This document shows positions 15,692 to 21,966 of a DNA stretch of 21,966 bases, piece after piece (position 1 is the first letter of the stretch; the number at the start of each line of letters is the position of its first letter). Source of the DNA: UBA9214 sp964443845 (GTDB taxonomy: Bacteria > Pseudomonadota > Gammaproteobacteria > UBA9214); contig CAYUFA010000041.1 in assembly GCA_964443845.1 (NCBI GenBank), positions 1-21,966 of the forward strand, read 5' to 3'. The position numbers and the translations under genes are program-made. The notes under the pieces were generated by a model. It did not search any database. It was not told where the DNA came from and was given only the letters and a program-made list of their open reading frames with translations.

Positions 15692-16651
15692 TCATTCCAG
15701 CTCAAACTCGGAAACCAGGGGAAAATGGTCAGAGGGATAGATACCGTCGACATTGTAATAGATGATGTGCGAGTCAATCACCCTCGTTCCCCCGGGAACA
15801 AGGATATAATCGATCTGGTTTCTGTTTTTCTTGCCACTGAAGTCGGAATTATTGGTACCGGTATACTCGGCATCCGGATTGGCCATCGTGAAGGTATCCA
15901 CCATCGGCATGGGCATGCTGGCTGTTTTTCCGTCCTCGTCGGGATAGGACCGCTGCCCCGTGAGGTAGAGTATTCTGGGCTGGTCAGGCCCTCCGGCGAT
16001 ATCACCAATTATCATCACAGGGTCGGCAAACCTGCGCCTGCTGATCCATTCACCTGTCAATACACCATCCAGCTCGCGGCCACGATCGGAAGATCTATAG
16101 TCCGCATGCATATTTAACACGTAGAAGCGCTTGCCACTGATCCGGTCCTGGAGGTAGACCCAGATAAAGTCACGCACCCCGATATTCGTTCCCGCCTGCT
16201 CGGGTTCCCGGCGCAGGTCTTCACGTCCACCGCCCCGCAGGACAAAGCGATCCAGGCGATACAGAATACACTTGTCACCGGCCTCGGCAGGAGCTGGAAA
16301 CATGCCAAACCCGGGCAACCCGGGTGCAAGCATCGTGCGCTGCTCTCTCGACGCTTCCTGCAGACCGATGATATCAATCGCACCCTGCGTGAGAACATCA
16401 AGGATCACCGGCTTGCGCCGTGTAAACCCCGAGTCAACATATTTCCCACTGCTGTCGACCCCCTCCCAGCGGATATTGAATGTCATTACCCTGAGGCTCG
16501 CACGCTTCGCTCCGGGCGCGTGCTCGACCCCCGCCTGGTTGTTTGCCGCATCTTCCCCGGCCTGTACGAAAAAACCTGCCGCATGCAAAGGAGTCGCGCC
16601 AAGACAGAGCACCGTGAGCTGTGCGACAAGCAGGAGAAGGAGACGAATCAT
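15692..16651 (-). CDS. secreted endonuclease/exonuclease/phosphatase-fold protein with altered GDxN motif
   Basis: The 319-residue protein has a signal peptide (cleavage about after PLHA, residue 24) and an EEP (DNase I-like) domain. Recognisable motifs are MTFNIR (Asn59), GLQEA (Glu99, metal ligand), NMHAD (His182), NQIDYILV (Asp281) and YPSDHFPLV (Asp308-His309). The usual GDFN motif reads GDIAGGPDQP, so Asp217 is kept but the catalytic Asn is Ala219. The family hydrolyses phosphodiesters of nucleic acids, inositol phosphates or sphingomyelin; the substrate here is unknown and activity may be reduced. It lies 147 bases upstream of the ABC exporter on the same strand. Confidence 0.88.
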   Translation of the reverse strand: MIRLLLLLVAQLTVLCLGATPLHAAGFFVQAGEDAANNQAGVEHAPGAKRASLRVMTFNIRWEGVDSSGKYVDSGFTRRKPVILDVLTQGAIDIIGLQEASREQRTMLAPGLPGFGMFPAPAEAGDKCILYRLDRFVLRGGGREDLRREPEQAGTNIGVRDFIWVYLQDRISGKRFYVLNMHADYRSSDRGRELDGVLTGEWISRRRFADPVMIIGDIAGGPDQPRILYLTGQRSYPDEDGKTASMPMPMVDTFTMANPDAEYTGTNNSDFSGKKNRNQIDYILVPGGTRVIDSHIIYYNVDGIYPSDHFPLVSEFELE

Positions 16652-16803
16652 CGTTGCATCAGACCAGGGCAGCCGGGCAACACGGGACCAGCCACATAAA
16701 ACTTGCAGGTAATGTCATACCTGGCGCCGTATCCCGCATTGCTGAAGACTTCCGCCCGCATCAACCGCATGAGCCGGGCCGCAGGCAACCGGAATCAGCC
16801 GCT

Positions 16804-18120
16804 TCACGGGGTGCCGCGGGTGGAATCGTCACGCGAGCTTTTCATCAGGTGCCGCCTTTCTTCCAGGAACTTCCAGGCATACGTCATGCCCCAGGCGCTA
16901 AGCATGATGATATAGGGATCAACCGGAATCCGGTAGCGGATCTTGCCCCAGGAAACAGCATAGCCCAGCGCAAACGACAGCACCATCAGGATAAACAGCG
17001 CCAGTTCCCACCGCCTGTCCCTGTCCCGCCACAGGCCTCGTATGCCTGCCAGGGCGAACACATACAGCGTTGAAACGCTGATGATGCTGACGGCATTTAC
17101 GATACCTGAGCCAAGGCTGGTGTGTTCCACGAAGTTGGGCCTGTGCCGGTATGCCCATTCCCGCCACTTCTGCTTCAGAATGTTGACACGCCGCGGGTAG
17201 AGTTCAAAAAACGAGACAAATTCACCCGGGAAGCGCTTTGCCATCGCGCAGATTTTCACCCAGGCCTTGTTCTCCGACTCACAGCCCATGTTCAATGTCT
17301 GGGGATCGGCCCATGCGACATCTTCTCCGGCATAAGCCCAGTCCGTCACGTCCTGCAGCGACCTGGCCTCGATGGGTACCAGCCGGTGATATACGTAGGC
17401 ATTGCGAATGGTCCAGGGCGTGAGCGCGATGATTGCCGCCAGCAGGAAGGTACCTGCCAGCATGAAACGACCGGACCGTCTGCGGAGAAATACCCAGCCG
17501 GTAACCACTACAATCGACCCGAGGACAATGGGTTTTGCAAGCGCGGCAACGCCGAACAGCAGGCCGGCAATGGCGACTCTCGCCGTGTATCCCCGACCCT
17601 CCGGGTCAGTCAGCAGACACAGCACACCGGCGGCAAGGAGAACTGCCAGCAGGGTTGTCGGATATATCAGGCCGGCGATGAAAACACCCATGGGATAGAT
17701 AGCCCACAGCATTCCGGCAGTGGCGCCCACGGCAGGGTTCCCGGTCCGTTTCCCGAGCGTGGCGAGGAGTACGGCAAAACCCGCCCCCAGCAGCGCCTGC
17801 ACGATACGCGTGACGGTAATATCGGTGCCGACAAGCGCGTAGATTCCGGCGAGAAACAGTGGATAAAGCGGCGCCCGCTCATAATCTGCCGGAAATTCAC
17901 CGTGCGCGAGCAGGTGGCGACCGGCAGCCGTATATGTCGGCTCATCAGCAAAATAAAACCCTGTCTGCAGCGTGCAGACAAGCACGACCCGGGCCAGCAG
18001 CGCAATCAGGAAAACCACGCCAAGCGTTCTCGGCCAACTGCCGAACAGCGCGTTACGGCTGCGTTCAAACATTGTGGAAGACATCGCGACTACCGGGGTC
18101 AACGGAGCAGGATCGGACAT
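16804..18120 (-). CDS. GT-C fold glycosyltransferase (ArnT/GT39-like), integral membrane
   Basis: The 438-residue inner-membrane protein has about ten hydrophobic segments. FADEPTY in the first periplasmic loop carries the acidic Asp59-Glu60 pair typical of GT-C enzymes such as ArnT, and ERAPLYPLFLAGIYAL follows, as in GT39/GT83 and PMT_2 families. These enzymes transfer sugars from polyprenyl-phosphate donors on the periplasmic side to lipids, polysaccharides or proteins. A C-terminal soluble segment ends with a charged tail. The start is uncertain: ATGs at 18120, 18084 and 18072 are all in frame and none has a strong ribosome-binding site. It probably belongs with the exporter and nucleotidyltransferase-like genes downstream. 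Confidence 0.85.
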   Translation of the reverse strand: MSDPAPLTPVVAMSSTMFERSRNALFGSWPRTLGVVFLIALLARVVLVCTLQTGFYFADEPTYTAAGRHLLAHGEFPADYERAPLYPLFLAGIYALVGTDITVTRIVQALLGAGFAVLLATLGKRTGNPAVGATAGMLWAIYPMGVFIAGLIYPTTLLAVLLAAGVLCLLTDPEGRGYTARVAIAGLLFGVAALAKPIVLGSIVVVTGWVFLRRRSGRFMLAGTFLLAAIIALTPWTIRNAYVYHRLVPIEARSLQDVTDWAYAGEDVAWADPQTLNMGCESENKAWVKICAMAKRFPGEFVSFFELYPRRVNILKQKWREWAYRHRPNFVEHTSLGSGIVNAVSIISVSTLYVFALAGIRGLWRDRDRRWELALFILMVLSFALGYAVSWGKIRYRIPVDPYIIMLSAWGMTYAWKFLEERRHLMKSSRDDSTRGTP

Positions 18121-18896
18121 AATCGAACCACATGGATTCGACAACCGGTGCAGAAAGCCTGGCACCGCACCGGTTGCGCTGGGCAGCGGCAATACCGGCC
18201 GAATTGCAATACCAGGCCCCGCCAGCAGGGTTACAGCGTGGGTAACCCGGCCAGTCCTGTCTGCACGTGGACATGCCGGGCCTGTAGCTGTCTTCCCGCA
18301 TCACCGGCTGTCTCCCTGACTCACAGCAATGGTACTGGCATAGCCGACATCACCCACGGCGCACCTCCGCAATATATGCAACAGCCCGGCAACACGCCGG
18401 GCAGCAGCGTCGCCCGGGCCACATACAGCATCACCCTCGTTCCAGTCTCGGGGCAGGAATGGCAGGATCATACCGGCTTGCTGAAGGCCCGGCGCAAGGT
18501 TCTAACTGCCGTAATGGTTATGTCATTTATGGCAGTATAAGTAAAATCCTACCAACGATATACACGCCCAGCAAGACAGGCCCGGCAACGGATCAATCTC
18601 GAACAACCGATCCATGAAGCTGTCCAGGGCAGCACGATCGATGCCATGCCGCCAGACACCCGTGGCAGTCACCCCCTGGAACATGTGCCGTTCTGCAAAA
18701 AAGTCGTGCCCGGGCATAAGCGCAATCAACCTCGCCGCCATCGATACTGCCCGCAGCGCAGGCTGCAGCCTGCGCATGCACGACAACCGGGACACGGCAC
18801 AGGCAATCCCTGACACCCAATCGGCGCGGGGTGACGACAGGCGCTACACCGCGTCCCACGGATATCCGCCAGCTCCCTGCCGAAACCTCCCCGATG

Positions 18897-18929
18897 TAAT
18901 AATATATTATTAATTTATAATAAATTAAT
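18897..18929. repeat. overlapping AT-only palindromes upstream of ribA
   Basis: TAATAATATATTATTA (18897-18912) is a perfect 16-bp palindrome. It overlaps a second inverted repeat with 10-bp arms ATTAATTTAT and ATAAATTAAT around a single A (18909-18929). The block is 100 percent A/T in a GC-rich setting, 220 to 255 bases before the ribA start. It is a candidate regulator-binding or promoter-associated site. Confidence 0.55.
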
Positions 18930-19015
18930 TGTCCTAAAAATCTTGCCCCAAAAGGCGTTTGTGATACTCTTTACTTGTGTCAATATCCTGTCCTAGGGAG
19001 GCCATCGCTGGCTTG

Positions 19016-19052
19016 GTTTGCCTCATGTCACGGGCAAACATCAGGAACCTGA
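19016..19052 (+). promoter_or_regulatory. possible structured leader of the ribA operon
   Basis: Arms GTTTGCC (19016-19022) and GGCAAAC (19033-19039) form a 7-bp stem with a 10-base loop. It is followed at once by TCAGG-AA-CCTGA (19041-19052). Whether it is transcribed is unknown. It lacks the conserved blocks of an FMN riboswitch. Confidence 0.3.
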
Positions 19053-19151
19053 CTGAGCGGGAATCAATTTCTCCTGAGAATTACAATTCGAAGCATGAAG
19101 TATCCAAACCATGTGAATAATACAAACAGCGTTCAAGGCAGGACATATACC

Positions 19152-19793
19152 ATGAAAACAGATGCCATCATTCATATCGATCAGGTCGCCCCTATCAGTG
19201 AAACCCAGACCAACAAAATCACATTTTCCGATGTTGCCAAGATGCCGACCAGCCATGGGCACTTTCTGGTACGCGTGGTCAAGGATCACCGCGGAACGGA
19301 ACACGTAATCATCTACAAAGGTGCAATCGAGAACACGGACACGCTGGACGTTCGGGTGCACTCCGAATGCCTGACCGGCGAGGTGTTCGAGTCCATGCGC
19401 TGCGACTGCGATCAGCAGCTTAGCTGGGCGCTGGACCACATCGAGGCCGTGGGTACCGGGATGGTCATCTACCTGCGCCAGGAGGGCCGTGGGATTGGCC
19501 TGTTCAACAAGATTCGCGCTTATGCCCTTCAGGATTCCGGGCTGGACACCGTCGAAGCCAATCAGGAACTTGGTTTCCCCAGTGACATGCGCACCTATGA
19601 AATCGCGGCCGAGATTCTGAATTGCCTCGGAATCAGCCGCATTAACCTGATCACCAACAACCCGCGCAAACTCGACGCATTGCGCCAGCACGGCATCAGG
19701 ATCAACAGCAGGATTCCTATCCTGATCGAACCCAACGATCACAACAGGCATTATCTCAAGGTCAAGGGTGACAAGCTGAATCACCTGTTTTGA
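19152..19793 (+). CDS. ribA: GTP cyclohydrolase II
   Basis: The 213-residue enzyme opens GTP to 2,5-diamino-6-ribosylamino-4(3H)-pyrimidinone 5'-phosphate, formate and pyrophosphate, the first step towards riboflavin. The zinc site HSECLTGEVFESMRCDC has Cys73, Cys84 and Cys86. YLRQEGRGIGL (Tyr107, Arg-rich) is followed by NKIRAYALQDSGLDTVEAN and LITNNPRK; all match active RibA. A 20-residue N-terminal extension relative to E. coli RibA is present. The ATG at 19152 is chosen because AGGA lies eight bases upstream; an in-frame start at 19095 is possible. There is no fused RibB domain. It overlaps the next gene if that uses TTG, and appears to lead an operon. Confidence 0.93.
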   Translation: MKTDAIIHIDQVAPISETQTNKITFSDVAKMPTSHGHFLVRVVKDHRGTEHVIIYKGAIENTDTLDVRVHSECLTGEVFESMRCDCDQQLSWALDHIEAVGTGMVIYLRQEGRGIGLFNKIRAYALQDSGLDTVEANQELGFPSDMRTYEIAAEILNCLGISRINLITNNPRKLDALRQHGIRINSRIPILIEPNDHNRHYLKVKGDKLNHLF

Positions 19794-20620
19794 ACAAGCC
19801 AGGATCATTCCTTGCCGGGCACGCCGTACGCAGCTGCGCGGCCGAGCCTGCGCGGATGGAAAGGCAGACTCATGAACCTGCTGTTGTACGTTCTGTAAGG
19901 GCAAAACTGGCCAGCGCAGAAAACACCTGCCGGACTGCCCTGCGCCCAACGGTAACCCTCGCCTTTGCACAAAGTCTCGATGGCTGTATCAGTACCTGCC
20001 AGGGCTCATCAACCGCGATCAGCAGTGACCGGTCCATGTTGATGACCCATCTGTTGCGCGCCATGCATGGTGCGATTCTGGTCGGCATCAACACCGTTCT
20101 GGTGGACGACCCGAGACTGACCGTTCGCCACACAGCGGGCGCTGACCCTGTGCCGGTCGTGCTGGATTCCCGTCTCAGGACCCCGCCAACCGCCAGGCTC
20201 CTGCACCAGCCAGGAAGACAGGCGATCATCGCCACCCTGCCGGACGCCAGCAGGGAGTGCGAACTGAAACTGGTCGAGGCCGGCGCACGGGTGGTACGCA
20301 TACCCGCGGCACCTGACGGTGGCGTACAACTGGACATCCTGTTGCGCTGGTTATACGGGCAGCAGATCAGGTCCCTGATGATCGAGGGCGGATCAAAGGT
20401 GATCTGCAGTGTCCTGGCTGACCGCCTGGGAGACCAGGTAGTACTGACCATTGCCCCGAAGTTCTTCGGCCAGAATGGTGTGCGTGCAGCCGGTACGCTG
20501 AAATGCGCACGATCACTTCCCACGCCATACCTGACCAATGTCGAAGTCGAGCAGCTTGGAGAAGACCTGGTGGTGTGGGGAAACCTGGCGCCCGTCAGCG
20601 CGGAAGACACGGACCGGTAA
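19790..20620 (+). CDS. stand-alone RibD C-terminal-type pyrimidine reductase
   Basis: The protein has the RibD_C (dihydrofolate-reductase-like) domain: PTVTLAFAQSLDGCIS, AILVGINTVLVDDPRLTVR, PVPVVLDSRLRTP, SLMIEGGSKVICSVL and VVLTIAPKFFGQNG. It has no zinc deaminase domain, so it is not bifunctional RibD. The family reduces the ribose of the RibA product, or of its deaminated form, with NADPH. The TTG at 19790 overlaps the ribA stop (TTGA) and gives 276 residues; an ATG at 19856 gives 254 and removes a leader without recognisable features, so the start is open. Placement after ribA suggests it works on the RibA product in a dedicated pathway. Confidence 0.85.
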   Translation: MNKPGSFLAGHAVRSCAAEPARMERQTHEPAVVRSVRAKLASAENTCRTALRPTVTLAFAQSLDGCISTCQGSSTAISSDRSMLMTHLLRAMHGAILVGINTVLVDDPRLTVRHTAGADPVPVVLDSRLRTPPTARLLHQPGRQAIIATLPDASRECELKLVEAGARVVRIPAAPDGGVQLDILLRWLYGQQIRSLMIEGGSKVICSVLADRLGDQVVLTIAPKFFGQNGVRAAGTLKCARSLPTPYLTNVEVEQLGEDLVVWGNLAPVSAEDTDR

Positions 20621-20647
20621 AGACAGGCGCCGACGTCACAGACCCCG

Positions 20648-21966
20648 ATGTATATTGATGGCGTTGTATTTGGCTTGCTGGACACATCCGGGAAAATCCC
20701 GGGTGCCGCGCTGTCCGCCAGGCTCCGCAATTTCACCCTGGCCTGGTCGCGCTTCGGTTATCACGACGACATCCTGGAAAACGATTCACTGGCCGGCCTG
20801 CTGCTGGAAGCCCTGGAACTTGGCTACCGCTATTGTCTTGTCCAGAGCTACGGACATGTCATTGGTGAAACCTGGATACCCGAACACTGGGAGCAGGTAG
20901 ATTTCCAGACGGCGCTGCGACGCTGGATCGATAACCATGATTTTTTCGTAACCGGAACGATTCTCCACAGCACGGATGGAGGGTATGGGCTGGCCGAAGA
21001 CTGCCTGCTGGTTGATCTGCAGCACTACGCGGCACTCGGTTACCCGGAATTCGGCCAGGCCGGCGCCGCAGCCACCAATCTGATAACACCGCACACAGTC
21101 ATGGAACCCGGACCTGATCACGGGCGCTTCCAGTCGCTCGAACCTGCAGCGGAAACGGCAAGCATTACAACGCGGCATGCCGGGTGGAACTTCATAGATA
21201 CCAGCCTGCGAAGCGGGCTTGCCGTCCTGAATTTCAACAAGTCGATCGATGGTGGCCGCATCAACCTGTTTCATCCGTCCCGTAAAAAGATGGAGGCCTT
21301 CTCCGAATACCTGGGTACGGAACTGCCGGACTATTCCAGCACAGATCCGGATACCCGCCTGTCGTACGGGCAACGGCAGTTCCTGGACTCGATAGATTCA
21401 CAGGTGAAGCAATCCAGGCAAGGTGTTTTCCTGTTCAACCTGGAATCCTACCAGGACGTTATCGAACACCCGGGTAGTTTCACCCCTCCCGTCGGTTCGC
21501 TTTATGCCGTTGCCGCCGGGTTCAAGCCCAACATGATGCTGCACTCGCTCGGGTTTGACGACGCCACCCGCATGGTGTTCTTCGATTACAGCAGGACGGC
21601 ACTGGAAATCAGGAAATTTATCGTTACCGAGTGGGACGGTGAGGATTTTCCGGAATTTGTCCGTTACCTCATGAAAAAATTTCCCTCGGGCGATGTGTTT
21701 TACCAGCTCTGGGCCAATCTTGGTCCCGACTCGATCAACTGGAACGATCTGCAACAGCTCTGGCAGGACGAGATCAACAAATGGGGCGGCGAATCGGTTA
21801 TCAGGGAACACTGGCATGCTTACCGGCAGCTGCGACACGAGTACATCGTGTGCAACCTGCTCAGGGACCAGGCCTCCCTGCTCAACGCCATAGACAACAG
21901 GGCCGGGTCGGCGATCTGGTGGAGCAATGCGTTTTTCACGATATACAGCAACTGGCTGTATACAGC
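20648..21966 (+). CDS. large protein of unknown function in the ribA operon, cut by the window end
   Basis: An open frame runs from ATG 20648 to the window end without a stop (439 codons seen), 27 bases after the reductase. I do not recognise a family. The N-terminal part (about 1-140) has a compact alpha/beta look with YRYCLVQSYGHVIGETW (61-77) and HDFFVTGTILHSTDGGYGL. A second region (about 283-330), GSLYAVAAGFKPNMMLHSLG then RMVFFDYSRTALEIRKF, shows a strand-loop-helix-strand-Asp order like a Rossmann or SAM-methyltransferase fold, but without a GxGxG motif. No signal peptide or membrane segment is clear. A role on a riboflavin-precursor-derived compound is inferred from linkage only. No ribosome-binding site is evident, which fits coupling to the upstream gene. 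Confidence 0.8.
   Translation, partial: MYIDGVVFGLLDTSGKIPGAALSARLRNFTLAWSRFGYHDDILENDSLAGLLLEALELGYRYCLVQSYGHVIGETWIPEHWEQVDFQTALRRWIDNHDFFVTGTILHSTDGGYGLAEDCLLVDLQHYAALGYPEFGQAGAAATNLITPHTVMEPGPDHGRFQSLEPAAETASITTRHAGWNFIDTSLRSGLAVLNFNKSIDGGRINLFHPSRKKMEAFSEYLGTELPDYSSTDPDTRLSYGQRQFLDSIDSQVKQSRQGVFLFNLESYQDVIEHPGSFTPPVGSLYAVAAGFKPNMMLHSLGFDDATRMVFFDYSRTALEIRKFIVTEWDGEDFPEFVRYLMKKFPSGDVFYQLWANLGPDSINWNDLQQLWQDEINKWGGESVIREHWHAYRQLRHEYIVCNLLRDQASLLNAIDNRAGSAIWWSNAFFTIYSNWLYT

Larger units (their letters stand above)
18121..19151. other. 1-kb region without a convincing gene
   Basis: The region separates the minus-strand glycosyltransferase from the plus-strand ribA operon. Short overlapping ORFs are present on both strands (for example 18523-18816 minus) but none has family features or a good ribosome-binding site. 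The last 260 bases hold an AT-only palindromic island (18897-18929), a 7-bp stem (19016-19039) and a TCAGGAACCTGA palindrome (19041-19052). No FMN-riboswitch signature is seen. Confidence 0.5.

Noticed and set aside
18210..18232. Sigma-54-like GG-N10-GC match on the minus strand upstream of the glycosyltransferase
   Set aside because: The -12 half (TTGCA) fits but the -24 half has four mismatches of eight; spacing alone is expected by chance in GC-rich DNA.
17122..18540. Plus-strand open frame (472 codons) opposite the GT-C glycosyltransferase
   Set aside because: Antisense to a well-supported membrane protein; no domain or signal seen.
18523..18816. Minus-strand 97-codon open frame in the 1-kb gap before ribA
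   Set aside because: No recognisable family, no good ribosome-binding site and overlapping competing frames; cannot be supported as a gene.
18930..19151. FMN riboswitch upstream of ribA
   Set aside because: Conserved RFN-element blocks are not present; only simple short stems are seen.

Overview
The window looks like chromosome of a high-GC gammaproteobacterium, probably an environmental, Chromatiales-like lineage with an exosortase system. This is inferred from the yoaA-tsaB gene pair, a PBP1b gene coupled to a TPR lipoprotein (LpoP-like), a DUF4197 gene, and two PEP-CTERM proteins. No tRNA, rRNA, CRISPR array, transposase or phage gene was seen.

Region 1 (1-6561, all minus strand) is housekeeping. 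It holds tsaB (tRNA t6A modification) overlapping a YoaA/DinG-type iron-sulfur helicase, an LpoP-like lipoprotein overlapping the PBP1b gene mrcB, and a DUF4197 secreted protein.

Region 2 (6562-10000, minus strand) is a PEP-CTERM locus. It contains a histidine-rich VPLPA-type PEP-CTERM protein followed by two tandem intrinsic terminators, an 80-residue unknown protein, a winged-helix/BTAD transcriptional regulator, and a cohesin-like PEP-CTERM protein. Two good sigma-54 (-24/-12) matches lie upstream of the regulator and of the second PEP-CTERM gene. Several inverted repeats and AT-rich spacers sit between the genes.

Region 3 (10350-12285, plus strand) has a periplasmic TlpA-like thioredoxin, an overlapping DUF2059 protein, and an unknown membrane-anchored protein with a QW-type (terpene-cyclase-like) motif.

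Region 4 (12492-18120, minus strand) is an envelope or export-type cluster: a NTP_transf_5 family nucleotidyltransferase-like protein, an MsbA-type ABC exporter, a secreted endonuclease/exonuclease/phosphatase-fold protein with an altered metal-site motif, and a GT-C (ArnT/GT39-type) glycosyltransferase.

Region 5 (18121-21966, plus strand) starts with about 1 kb without a convincing gene, including an AT-only palindromic island. It continues with an apparent operon of GTP cyclohydrolase II (ribA type), a stand-alone RibD-type pyrimidine reductase lacking the deaminase domain, and a large protein I cannot assign that runs off the end of the window. This operon is the best candidate for an undescribed pathway: it looks like a riboflavin-precursor branch diverted to another product.
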